From Arsukibacterium sp. (GTDB lineage: Bacteria > Pseudomonadota > Gammaproteobacteria > Enterobacterales > Alteromonadaceae): 64,000 nt of DNA. Below, piece after piece: positions 27,072-35,942 of the stretch. The DNA lies in the NCBI RefSeq assembly GCF_018402695.1, contig NZ_JAGYIM010000019.1, positions 62,001 through 126,000 of the forward strand. The letters are read 5' to 3'. Below the pieces are notes generated by a model. The model had not been told where the DNA came from. It did not search any database and worked only from the letters and a program-made list of their open reading frames with translations. How positions within the stretch are numbered: the first letter of the stretch is position 1; every line of letters begins with the position of its first letter. The translations under genes and the position numbers were made by a program.

Positions 27072-27977
27072 TTGAAGCTGTACTACTTTAAAGATGACGA
27101 AGGCAATTTTGGCGATGACCTTAACCCTTGGTTATGGCAACAGCTTTTCCCAGATTTTTTTAACGATTCTGATGAAAATTTATTTGTCGGTGTTGGCACC
27201 CTTCTAAATCATCGCATCCCTGCGGCGCCAGCCGTTACGGTATTTGGTTCGGGCCACGGCTACGGCGAACTTCCGAAAACCAATCCAAATTGGACATTTT
27301 ATTGTGTCAGAGGGCCACTTACGGCTAAAGCACTGGGTCTTAACGAAAATTTAGCGATTACTGACCCGGCATCACTAATTGCTCAATTTTATACACCCCC
27401 GGTTATTAAACAGCATAAAGTCAGCTTTATGCCGCATTGCGACAGTGCCCGTCTCGGAGACTGGGAAAAGGTATGTCAGCATGCAGGAATAAATTATCTT
27501 GATCCCCGAAAACCCTATTTAGAAGTTTTTGATGGCATACGACAATCTGAGTTGCTGTTAACTGAAGCTATGCACGGCGCGATTCTTGCTGATTCATTTC
27601 GCGTACCATGGATACCGGTAAAAGCTTACTCACATATCTCAGAATATAAATGGCAAGACTGGATGTCTTCAGTCCAACTTACTGCAGAATTTAATGCAAT
27701 ACCACCTGTTTGGCGTGGCGACAACTCATCACCAATTAACGTTAAATTTAAAAACAACGTAAAACGTGTCTTAGTAAATACGCCATTCTGGAAGTCAACA
27801 TGGGATAGCCCCCCCAAGCGAGCATCTTCAGAATCAAACAGTATCGCAAGCGCAGATACGCTTAAAAAAATTGCTGGCAGTGCAAAACCATTGTTAAGCA
27901 AACAAATTGTCTTGAGCAACAACACCGATAAGCTGATGGAAAAAGTCCATCAATTCAGACGAGATTTTGGTATCTGA
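27072..27977 (+). CDS. Polysaccharide pyruvyl transferase family protein
   Basis: A 301-residue protein whose opening YYFKDDEGNFGDDLNPWLW is the N-terminal signature of the polysaccharide pyruvyltransferase (CsaB/WcaK) family. FVGVGTLLNHRIP, VFGSGHGYGE, CVRGPLTAKALGL and LLTEAMHGAILADSFRVPW follow in the right order. The start is a TTG at 27072, because no in-frame ATG precedes the conserved first strand; AAGG lies upstream. Family members add ketal pyruvate from PEP to sugars, giving a negative charge. It ends 1 bp before the GT2 gene. Confidence 0.85.
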   Translation: MKLYYFKDDEGNFGDDLNPWLWQQLFPDFFNDSDENLFVGVGTLLNHRIPAAPAVTVFGSGHGYGELPKTNPNWTFYCVRGPLTAKALGLNENLAITDPASLIAQFYTPPVIKQHKVSFMPHCDSARLGDWEKVCQHAGINYLDPRKPYLEVFDGIRQSELLLTEAMHGAILADSFRVPWIPVKAYSHISEYKWQDWMSSVQLTAEFNAIPPVWRGDNSSPINVKFKNNVKRVLVNTPFWKSTWDSPPKRASSESNSIASADTLKKIAGSAKPLLSKQIVLSNNTDKLMEKVHQFRRDFGI

Positions 27978-27978
27978 T

Positions 27979-28950
27979 ATGAGTATGCCTCTAGTTAGCG
28001 TTATTATGCCATGTTACAACAATGCAAGTTACGTTGTAGCTGCGTTGGAGAGTGTACTTTCGCAGGACTATCCTAATTTTGAAGTAATAGTGGTTGACGA
28101 TGGCTCTTCCGATGACAGTGTCTCTGTGCTGAGACAATTTGGAAACCGAATTACTCTGATCCAGCAAGCGAACCAAGGGCCTGCTGCAGCACGAAACAAC
28201 GGAATCAAAGCAGCTAAAGGAAAGTACATCGCTTTTAATGATAGCGATGATTTTTGGCTTCCTGGCAAATTAAGCGCCCAAATAACATATTTGGAGCAAA
28301 ATCCGGATATAGGACTTTGTTATTGTCACTGGGCGGTATGGGATAGCCCAGTTACTTTCAAGGAAATTTCAGATCGGTACTCGTACAAAGATCAACTATT
28401 AAAGACGGACCCGAACTATACTGGTTGGCTTTATCTGAAATTGCTTAAAGACTCAATAATTCATACCATTACTGCCGTTATTCGGCGTTCTGTATTAGAC
28501 GATATTGGTTTATTTAATGCTAATTATCGCATCGGCGAAGATCATGATCTATGGTTGCGCATTTCGCAGAAGTATAGAATTGCCAAGCTAAACAATGTAT
28601 TTGCAATTTATCGCGACAACCCTACCAGTATCACCAAGGGAGTACACAGCCAAAATTTTAGCTTAGTGGTATTACAAACTGCACTTAACAATTATGGTCT
28701 TAGTTGTCCCTCCGGCGAAAAGATTTCACAAAGTCTGGTGAACAGCTACCTTGGTGCAAGGCACTTTAGCTATGGATATAACGCGATGATCAAGGGGCAT
28801 CGGGATAAAGCTTTAAAATCTTTTCAAGGCTGTATTAGCTGTAAATACAGGCTATCCAAAGCGTTAGTTTTTTGGTTCATCTGCGCTCTACCGCCGGTTT
28901 ACCATTTGTTTTTAAAGCGAAAAAATGCTCAAGTATTAGCTAACCAGTGA
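27979..28950 (+). CDS. Glycosyltransferase family 2 protein
   Basis: A 323-residue GT-A glycosyltransferase. LVSVIMPCYNNASYVVAALE and VIVVDDGSSDDSV form the nucleotide-binding strand, NQGPAAARNNGIKAAKGKY and FNDSDDFW supply the D-x-D metal site, and IGEDHDLWLRIS is the catalytic ED motif. The ATG at 27979, directly after the upstream stop, is preferred to the TTG at 27967. A hydrophobic segment near the C-terminus (ALVFWFICALPPVYHLF) suggests membrane attachment. It belongs to the AT-rich insert with the pyruvyltransferase. Confidence 0.88.
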   Translation: MSMPLVSVIMPCYNNASYVVAALESVLSQDYPNFEVIVVDDGSSDDSVSVLRQFGNRITLIQQANQGPAAARNNGIKAAKGKYIAFNDSDDFWLPGKLSAQITYLEQNPDIGLCYCHWAVWDSPVTFKEISDRYSYKDQLLKTDPNYTGWLYLKLLKDSIIHTITAVIRRSVLDDIGLFNANYRIGEDHDLWLRISQKYRIAKLNNVFAIYRDNPTSITKGVHSQNFSLVVLQTALNNYGLSCPSGEKISQSLVNSYLGARHFSYGYNAMIKGHRDKALKSFQGCISCKYRLSKALVFWFICALPPVYHLFLKRKNAQVLANQ

Positions 28951-28995
28951 AGTTTAACTATTTAAAATTTGTATATAAAGCAAAAGGTAACTCAA

Positions 28996-30837
28996 ATGTG
29001 GTGTAACAATGGAATTAGCACCAATAAGGCCAATGCAGACAGTGCTACTACTGTTGCAAACTTCAGCCTGAACAGAAAAATAGAGGGTTTTCCTGATAAT
29101 ATTAAATTTATCAGTCTGCATGAATTTGATATTGCAGAAAATAATAATGTAATAGTCTGTGTTTCTGGCCGTTTAAGGCCATACAACCAGGATTACTTGG
29201 TGGGGAATGCTGCCGAGTGGTTTTTACAGCTGTATCAACAGGAACCTACTGACTTCTGCTCACATATTGCCGGCTTTTTCCTGCTGCTTATCTTCGATAA
29301 AAACGCTGGCACAGTGCAGATTATTAATGACCATGTTGGCAGCATACCCTGCTATGTTGACCAGCGTAATAATACTGAATTATGGATAAGCGACAATATG
29401 GCGTCGCTGCAAGCTTCAGCAGCAAGTGTGGAACTGAACCCGCAGGCCATCTTCAATTATTTGTTTTTTCATTGCATTCCATCGCCGCAAAGCATTTATC
29501 AGGGGATCAGTAAGCTGGAACCCGGGGTTATTGCGTCTTTTGAACGTAGCGGCATGTTAACTCAGCATGGCTATTATACCCCTGCTTTTACCAGCGCAGC
29601 GCAGATATCAGAGCAGGATGAGCAGCAGTTAATGGCAAAGTGCCGGGACCTAATCTCTGAAGCCGTCCGGCGCAATATCAGTGATGATTGCGCGGCATTT
29701 TTAAGTGGTGGACTGGATAGTTCTACCGTGGCGGGTATGCTGGCCAAACATAGCAACGGCAAGGACCAAAAAAACGCTAACAACCAGCGAGCAAAAACTT
29801 ATTCTGTCGGCTTTGAAGCAAAAGGCTACGATGAGACAGAATATGCACTGCTGACCGCCAGCCACTTTAATACCGAACATAAGGTGCACTATTTACAGCC
29901 GGAAGAAATTGCCAGCCACTTTACTGAGGTGGCTGGTTATTTTAACGAACCCTTTGGTAACTCTTCTGCCATGGCAGCCTATATATGTGCCAAAGGTGCG
30001 CAGCAAGATGGCATTAAAGTGATGCTGGCAGGCGATGGCGGCGATGAAATTTTTGCCGGTAACGAGCGCTACTTTAAACAAAAAGTGTTTGAGCGCTACG
30101 CCGCCCTGCCTGGCCCGCTGCGCAGAGCACTGAACCTTGGGCTGGATAACCCTGTTGCCGATAAAATACCTGGGGTTAAAAAGGCCAGTAGTTATGTGCG
30201 CCAGGCTAAAGTACCACTGCCTGATCGGCTGGATAGCTATAACTTTGTTAATCGTTTTGATTTAAACCGGATGTTCAGTCAGCACCTGCTCCAGCAGGTA
30301 GAGCCGGAGCTGCCCGCCCAGCAAAAGCGTCAACGTTACAATGCCTGCCTGGCAGATAATGCAGTTGATAAAATGATGTATCTGGACTGGAAGTTTACAC
30401 TGGCAGACAATGACTTGGTTAAAGTAAACCAGATGTGTCAGTTAGCCGGTGTTGAAGTGCGCTTCCCGTTATTTGAAAAAGAGTTAGTCGACTTTAGCTG
30501 CACCGTACCTGCCAGCCTGAAAGCTCCCGGCCAGAAATTGCGTGATTTTTATAAAAACAGTTTCCGCGGGTTCTTACCGGATGAAACCATATCGAAAAGT
30601 AAGCATGGCTTTGGCCTGCCCTTTGGCGTATGGATGAAACAGCGGCCAGACCTGCAGCAAATAGCAATAAGCGCTATGCACAGTTTCAAACAACGGAATA
30701 TATTGCAGCCGTCGTTTGTCGATGAGGCAATAGCTACCTTTGAGAAAGGTCATTCGGGTTATTATGGCGAGCTGGTCTGGATCATTGTCGTTCTGGAACT
30801 ATGGCTACAACAGCACCGGAGCGCTTATGATTCATAG
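28996..30837 (+). CDS. Asparagine synthetase-like protein lacking the glutaminase Cys
   Basis: A 613-residue homologue of Asn synthetase. The start at 28996 has AAAGGTAA upstream; no reading gives the Cys2 needed for glutamine hydrolysis (the protein begins MWCNNGIS). The ~180-residue N-terminal Ntn-type domain is present but degenerate: NGEIYN is replaced by CVSGRLRPYNQDYL. The synthetase domain is intact, with SGGLDSS at residues 237-243, AGDGGDEIFAGNERYF and SKHGFGLPFGVWM. It may therefore use ammonia or another amine as nucleophile, like beta-lactam synthetase-type relatives (inference). It overlaps the downstream deacetylase by 11 bp. Confidence 0.87.
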   Translation: MWCNNGISTNKANADSATTVANFSLNRKIEGFPDNIKFISLHEFDIAENNNVIVCVSGRLRPYNQDYLVGNAAEWFLQLYQQEPTDFCSHIAGFFLLLIFDKNAGTVQIINDHVGSIPCYVDQRNNTELWISDNMASLQASAASVELNPQAIFNYLFFHCIPSPQSIYQGISKLEPGVIASFERSGMLTQHGYYTPAFTSAAQISEQDEQQLMAKCRDLISEAVRRNISDDCAAFLSGGLDSSTVAGMLAKHSNGKDQKNANNQRAKTYSVGFEAKGYDETEYALLTASHFNTEHKVHYLQPEEIASHFTEVAGYFNEPFGNSSAMAAYICAKGAQQDGIKVMLAGDGGDEIFAGNERYFKQKVFERYAALPGPLRRALNLGLDNPVADKIPGVKKASSYVRQAKVPLPDRLDSYNFVNRFDLNRMFSQHLLQQVEPELPAQQKRQRYNACLADNAVDKMMYLDWKFTLADNDLVKVNQMCQLAGVEVRFPLFEKELVDFSCTVPASLKAPGQKLRDFYKNSFRGFLPDETISKSKHGFGLPFGVWMKQRPDLQQIAISAMHSFKQRNILQPSFVDEAIATFEKGHSGYYGELVWIIVVLELWLQQHRSAYDS

Positions 30838-31762
30838 CGCTCTGCAACTGGCAGGCAAGCTGCTTAGCCGCAATAAATTAAGCATCCTTATCTACCATCA
30901 GGTACTGGCAGAGCCAGACCCGATGCGGCCAAGCGAGCCAACGGCAGCGGTTTTCGACTGGCATATGCGGCTACTCCGCGACTACTTTGCCCCCTTGTCA
31001 CTGGATGACGCTTTATACCACCTGCAGCGTAACAGTCTGCCGGCCAATGCGGTTTGTGTAACCTTTGACGATGGTTATTTGAATAACTTAACAGTTGCCC
31101 AACCCATTCTGGCTAAGTACAGTATTCCGGCAACAGTCTATATTGCTACCGGTTTCAGTCATGGAAGCAATATGTGGAACGACCGGGTTATCTTTTTATT
31201 CTCTGCTACAGAGCGAAAGCAGTTGCAATTGGATGATGAAATAGTGCAATTGGGTGATTGGCGTGACAGACGTATCAAAGCACAGGAATGTCTTAAAAAA
31301 CTAAAATACCTCCCTATTGCACAGCGACTGGAAGCCGTTGACCGTTTCTATCAACAAAATAACGTCACTGAGCAGCCATCCCTTATGATGTCACCCAGTC
31401 AAATTAAACTACTGGCTGAACATGGCATAGCGATAGGCGCCCATACAATTAATCATCCAATATTAAAAGTGATGTCAGAAGAGCAGCAGAAGCAGGAAAT
31501 TAGCAGCTCTAAACACCAACTGGAAAGTTGGCTTGAAAAACCAATAAATCATTTTGCCTATCCAAATGGTGGCGAAAACGTGGACTTTGACGAGAGAACG
31601 GTAGAAATAGTTAAACAAAGTAATTTTAAAAGTGCAGTTGTTACTGATTGGGGCATTTCGACTCCCGCAACATCGCGACTGAAGCTCAAACGCTTTACGC
31701 CATGGGATAAAACGCCAGCACGTTTTCATTTTCGCTTGTTAAAAAATATTACCGGATTGTGA
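30827..31762 (+). CDS. NodB-type polysaccharide deacetylase (second in region)
   Basis: A 311-residue deacetylase. The start at 30827 (MIHSALQLAGKLL) overlaps the Asn-synthetase-like gene by 11 bp. SILIYHQVLAEPDP, VTFDDGYLNNL (motif 1), GAHTINHPILK (motif 2, H-x3-H) and HFAYPNGGENVDFD (motif 3) are all present. It resembles the exosortase/polysaccharide-locus deacetylases and would free amino groups on the polymer. Its pairing with an Asn-synthetase-like gene parallels the deacetylase/ATP-grasp pair at 20264-22365. Confidence 0.87.
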   Translation: MIHSALQLAGKLLSRNKLSILIYHQVLAEPDPMRPSEPTAAVFDWHMRLLRDYFAPLSLDDALYHLQRNSLPANAVCVTFDDGYLNNLTVAQPILAKYSIPATVYIATGFSHGSNMWNDRVIFLFSATERKQLQLDDEIVQLGDWRDRRIKAQECLKKLKYLPIAQRLEAVDRFYQQNNVTEQPSLMMSPSQIKLLAEHGIAIGAHTINHPILKVMSEEQQKQEISSSKHQLESWLEKPINHFAYPNGGENVDFDERTVEIVKQSNFKSAVVTDWGISTPATSRLKLKRFTPWDKTPARFHFRLLKNITGL

Positions 31763-31766
31763 AAGA

Positions 31767-32819
31767 ATGAAATGGCAGGTTTTTCTACAGCACCAATACC
31801 CCGGTAACCTTTGGGATGAATGGGATACTTTAAATAATATTTGGCACAATAAAAATCCAATGCTAAGCAGCAGCTTCATTCGTCTGATTAGCAGTTACCT
31901 TAACCCACTTCTGTATGTCGCATTAGGAACAGATTCAGACAACTCGAAGACAATGCTTTTACTGGAAAGAAAAAAGCCGGGAATTTGGCAGGTTTTCAAA
32001 CCTAGCCAGGCAACCTTAGCCTGTATAGTATCTACACCAAATTCTGACTTTTCGTGGAGTGAGCTTTTCCGATCTATTCCAACACTGTGTTACAGAATTG
32101 ACTTTATAAGTCTGGACCCCAATGAATGTAAAGATATTATTGACTCACAGACCTCTTCTGAATTAATTACCAAAGCAATAAATATGCAAATTAATTTGGA
32201 GTCTGATTTTGATCAATACTGGGAGGCTAGACCAAAAAAACTTAAGTCGAATATCAAACGGTATCAGAGCAGGATAGAAGAAGAGCAAGGCCAGGTAAGA
32301 TTTGAGCATTTGATGTCGGTTCCCGATATAAAAGCTGGCACTGATCGTTATGGTTTGCTCGAATCAAAAGGCTGGAAAGGTAAACTTAAGACAGCACTTC
32401 ATCCCGGCAATTTCCAGGGCCAATTTTATCGTCAATTTCTGTCGGCTCAGGCGGAGCAACAAGCCGCACTGATTATTGAAATGTATGTTGGGAACAGGAT
32501 GATTGCATCTCGTCTCTGCTGTTTTCAAAATGGATTGCTGATTGCTTTAAAAACCACTTTCGATGAAACTTATAAAAGGTATGCAGTTGGTAGACTATTA
32601 TTAAAAGAGCTTATCCGCTGGGGGTTTTCCAGACACGATATAAAGCTAATTGACTTCTATACAAATGCGTCATCCGAGCAGTTGGAGTGGGCGACCACAC
32701 GCAGAAATATGTTCGATGCCAGTCTTTACTCACTTAGTTTACCCGGAAAAATGTTGTCAACCCTGTCAAATGTAAAAAAACGACTAAAGGGTTCTGAAGA
32801 TTTATTGAGTTCAGATTAG
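31767..32819 (+). CDS. GNAT/FemAB-like acyltransferase (Acetyltransf_6 type), copy A
   Basis: A 350-residue protein. The C-terminal ~200 residues match the GNAT_6/FemAB-like domain of polysaccharide loci: YWEARPKKLKSNIKRYQSRI, SKGWKGKLKTAL, AALIIEMYVGNRMIASRLC, ALKTTFDETYKRYAVGRLLL and IDFYTNASSEQLEWAT. It would transfer an acyl or aminoacyl group to a sugar amine. The DNA here is clearly AT-rich (14 of 60 bases are G or C in 32161-32220). It sits directly against the next gene (stop TAG, then ATG). Confidence 0.78.
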   Translation: MKWQVFLQHQYPGNLWDEWDTLNNIWHNKNPMLSSSFIRLISSYLNPLLYVALGTDSDNSKTMLLLERKKPGIWQVFKPSQATLACIVSTPNSDFSWSELFRSIPTLCYRIDFISLDPNECKDIIDSQTSSELITKAINMQINLESDFDQYWEARPKKLKSNIKRYQSRIEEEQGQVRFEHLMSVPDIKAGTDRYGLLESKGWKGKLKTALHPGNFQGQFYRQFLSAQAEQQAALIIEMYVGNRMIASRLCCFQNGLLIALKTTFDETYKRYAVGRLLLKELIRWGFSRHDIKLIDFYTNASSEQLEWATTRRNMFDASLYSLSLPGKMLSTLSNVKKRLKGSEDLLSSD

Positions 32820-33902
32820 ATGACTATTGAAACTATTGGAGATTCTCACCAGGTGGATGATTCGACATACAACTCATCCACTATACCCGGTGAAAAGCAA
32901 TCAATCTTTTTAAGGCGACATTGGTTCGAATGTTTTGAAAACCATATAGCTTCTGAAAATTCATCAGTTTGGCTTAACCTGACTGAACATAAACAAAAGA
33001 AAATACTACCTTTATTGAAGGAAAATAAGCAGAAAGGAATATTCGGGATTAAAAGCCTGCACAGTATGAGTAATTATTATTCACCTGTTTACGGTATGCT
33101 TGATAACGATATTAATGAAATAATTTCAGCCGAACATTTAGATAAATCTTCGATAAAACTGTTGACAGATTTCGATAGCATTAATATTTCGCCCCTTATT
33201 CACTCTCAAGCGACTGGTTGGCTGGCAACCTTTCGTGAAATAGGCTTTTACGGCCATCTTTACCAACATTCAGTTAACTGGTATCACGATAATATAGTAG
33301 ATATTGACCATTACTGGTCGCTTCGCCCTCCTAGGCTGTTGAATACCTTAAGAAGAAAACGTGACCAAATGACCAAAGATGGAGGCTTTGCCACCAAAAT
33401 TTATAGTAGTGGAACCCTACCTGAACTGATCACTGCTCTAATAGACTATCACCACGTATATTTTCATAGCTGGAAACAAAAAGAACCCTACCCAGCTTTT
33501 ATTGATGCGATCGCAGAGCAAGCATGGGACAACAATGAACTTCGTCTAGGTGTTATTTATCACAACGAGAAACCAGTAGCTGCCCAGATTTGGTTTGTGT
33601 GTAACACTTCAGCATATATATTTAAACTCGCTCATGTTGAGGATTATACAAAATTCAGTCCAGGTACTGTTCTAATGGCGGAACTACTAAAACATGTTAT
33701 AGAGATAGACAGAGTAACTTGTGTCGACTTTCTTACCGGAAACGACAGCTATAAGAAAGACTGGATGTCTAATCATCGCCCTTTGTATGGTATACATCTG
33801 TGTAATACTAGGACGTTAAAAGGCCAGCTTTTATCGCTACTTAATTTCGCTGGAAAACTAGGTAAAAAACTTCATTTATTACGTGAGAAACATGCTGATT
33901 AA
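32820..33902 (+). CDS. GNAT/FemAB-like acyltransferase (Acetyltransf_6 type), copy B
   Basis: A 360-residue protein of the same superfamily as its neighbour but strongly diverged. The diagnostic region is YWSLRPPRLLNTLRRKRDQM, HSWKQKEPYPAFID, LGVIYHNEKPVAAQIWFV, FKLAHVEDYTKFSPGTVLM and VDFLTGNDSYKKDWMS. It starts at the base after the previous stop, so it is translated by coupling. AT-rich DNA suggests recent acquisition with the adjacent genes. Acyl donor and acceptor are unknown. Confidence 0.78.
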   Translation: MTIETIGDSHQVDDSTYNSSTIPGEKQSIFLRRHWFECFENHIASENSSVWLNLTEHKQKKILPLLKENKQKGIFGIKSLHSMSNYYSPVYGMLDNDINEIISAEHLDKSSIKLLTDFDSINISPLIHSQATGWLATFREIGFYGHLYQHSVNWYHDNIVDIDHYWSLRPPRLLNTLRRKRDQMTKDGGFATKIYSSGTLPELITALIDYHHVYFHSWKQKEPYPAFIDAIAEQAWDNNELRLGVIYHNEKPVAAQIWFVCNTSAYIFKLAHVEDYTKFSPGTVLMAELLKHVIEIDRVTCVDFLTGNDSYKKDWMSNHRPLYGIHLCNTRTLKGQLLSLLNFAGKLGKKLHLLREKHAD

Positions 33903-33907
33903 CCTCC

Positions 33908-34969
33908 TCACTCATTTCGTACCAACACACTAGCTATTTTTTCAAGATCTTTGTATTTTAAATTTTGGTGACAAGGTAACTGAACTAACAATCCTCTGAA
34001 GTTTTCTAACATCTTATTTTGTACACTTGCAAGTTCTTCCCATCTTAGAACTTGAATTTGTCGCATTCTTAACTTGGAAAACCACGTTAAATCATTGAGT
34101 AAAAATGGCAACACGTACGGCATGTCATCGTCAGCTAACTCAGGATAAATTACTTTGCCAGCAGAACTATCCAGTAATTTTTCGGCAAGATATTGGTAAT
34201 TTTCACGGCGTTTCTTTCCAATCGCTTCGTAATTTGATTGTGTCAGCAGCAAGCGGCTTGAACGAAGACAGTCCTCCTTGACCATAGCAGGCTGAAAATA
34301 ACGAAAACTATCTGCCGGCTCATTCCCCGTTTTTACGGGCCTGAAACCTGAGACGAGTGATTTTAATTCGGCAATAAAATCTGGTTTCTGAAGGTTGGCT
34401 TTGAATCCTGGCAAATATAAAACACCACCATCTACTGTTCCTAGGGTTTTAGAGACGCTACTTACACTAGCATTTATGAATTCAGATTTTTCAGTACATG
34501 TTCGCCAAAAATGTGACAAGCTATGCGCATTATCTTCAATAACTTTTTTCCCTGCGTTAAATGCAGTATTCATCAGCAACTCTGCATTCTGTGAAAACCC
34601 AAAATAACGAACCACTACAACATGAGTAACATCAGAGGACAGGAAGCTCTCGAAAACAGCTAAATCAGAGCTCAAATCATTTGATTGCGGATAAAATACG
34701 ATATTGTAGCCAGCATAAATAAAAGGTTCGACTAAAGCCGGGCAGTGATAAGCTGGCAATAACACGGTGTTTTGCTGGTTGGCGTATTTCAAAAATATTG
34801 CCGCGGCAGCCAGCGCATAACGGGCCTTGCTGAACGTACTTACATCACTGACCGGCAAGTTATTATGCCGCAGTCGGCGAGCACTTAATTGAAATACAGG
34901 CTGAGCTTTAATTAATGACGGTGGAAAGTGTTTTGCATCCATTAATGGCGCGGAAAACGTGACTGACAT
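33908..34969 (-). CDS. DegT/DnrJ/EryC1-like PLP-dependent sugar aminotransferase family protein
   Basis: A 353-residue protein on the minus strand. LLPAYHCPALVEPFIYAGY and the PLP-contact strand KKVIEDNAHSLSHFW are DegT-like, and VSSVSKTLGTVDGGVLYLPG holds the putative Schiff-base Lys before a Gly-Gly turn. Members make amino sugars from keto sugars using glutamate, though divergent ones like this may have another role. It is convergent with copy B (5 bp apart) and divergent from the hydrolase genes. GGAAC precedes the start. Confidence 0.75.
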   Translation of the reverse strand: MSVTFSAPLMDAKHFPPSLIKAQPVFQLSARRLRHNNLPVSDVSTFSKARYALAAAAIFLKYANQQNTVLLPAYHCPALVEPFIYAGYNIVFYPQSNDLSSDLAVFESFLSSDVTHVVVVRYFGFSQNAELLMNTAFNAGKKVIEDNAHSLSHFWRTCTEKSEFINASVSSVSKTLGTVDGGVLYLPGFKANLQKPDFIAELKSLVSGFRPVKTGNEPADSFRYFQPAMVKEDCLRSSRLLLTQSNYEAIGKKRRENYQYLAEKLLDSSAGKVIYPELADDDMPYVLPFLLNDLTWFSKLRMRQIQVLRWEELASVQNKMLENFRGLLVQLPCHQNLKYKDLEKIASVLVRNE

Positions 34970-35114
34970 TGATTCGTTCCATGAAACCCGATTATGTCAT
35001 CCTATAGCAGTATGTCGGCTCAGACAACAGAACAACGCTATGTAGAAAAGTACTAAACCAACTTGGTGAGAAGCCAGGTAAGGGTTATTATGTTGCAGAT
35101 TGAAAATTGAGTCC

Positions 35115-35942
35115 ATGGAAGGTAATGTGCATAATCGACTTGCCAGCGGTTTTATCAGTCTGAATAATCGTCAGTTGTTTCTTCGTACAACAGGGAATTC
35201 ACAAGGCAATAAAAATGCAATTCTAATATTGCCCCCTTTCGCCGAGGAGATGAATAAAACTCGGCATTTAATCAGTGCGTTAATGCAACAGCTTACTGCG
35301 GCTGGTTGTAATTGCTTTATGCTCGATAACTTTGGCACGGGTGATAGCGAAGGTGATTTAGATCAGGCCTCTGTCGATATATGGCGCAACGATATTCAAC
35401 AGCTTATTAAGCTACTGCAGCAACAGGGTTACCAACGTTTAAGTATTATTGCCATTCGCTTTGGCGCTTTACAGCTGTTTGATTTACTGAACAACACCGA
35501 GTTATCGTTGCAGCACATAGTATTGTGGCAGCCAATATTCGAGGTAAAAAAATTCTGGCAACAGTTTGCCCGGATAAAGGTAGCTGAAGCGATGGCCAGC
35601 GGTAATAAGATCAGCCAAAAAGAGCTTGAGCAGCAATTACTGCAGGGAGATACGCTTGAAATAGCCGGCTACCCGATAAGCCCTGAGTTTTACCAAAGCC
35701 TGCTGAACATAAAAGCTTCGATACCGTCTCAACTTTCCGAATGCAAGCTAAGCTGGTTTGAAACGTCGCAACTGGACAATACCGCGGCGCCGGTACAAAA
35801 GATGCTGCAGCAGCTTCAGCAACAAGGCGATTTAAATTTTGTGCAATTAAAGGATGAGCCTTACTGGCAAACAATTGAACTGGCCAACGCTGATAAGCTG
35901 ATATCATTAACGGTACAGCAGCTTGTTGGAGCGCAGAAATGA
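35115..35942 (+). CDS. XrtA system-associated hydrolase 2
   Basis: A 275-residue alpha/beta-hydrolase fold protein of the family tied to exosortase A loci (TIGR03101-like). LILPPFAEEMNKTRHL and MLDNFGTGDSEGDL are its signature. The ATG at 35115 is used; an in-frame TTG at 35100 is possible. The usual nucleophile elbow G-x-S-x-G reads AIRFGA, so the serine nucleophile is absent. It overlaps hydrolase 1 by 4 bp. It may be a partner or binding subunit rather than an esterase (inference). Confidence 0.88.
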   Translation: MEGNVHNRLASGFISLNNRQLFLRTTGNSQGNKNAILILPPFAEEMNKTRHLISALMQQLTAAGCNCFMLDNFGTGDSEGDLDQASVDIWRNDIQQLIKLLQQQGYQRLSIIAIRFGALQLFDLLNNTELSLQHIVLWQPIFEVKKFWQQFARIKVAEAMASGNKISQKELEQQLLQGDTLEIAGYPISPEFYQSLLNIKASIPSQLSECKLSWFETSQLDNTAAPVQKMLQQLQQQGDLNFVQLKDEPYWQTIELANADKLISLTVQQLVGAQK

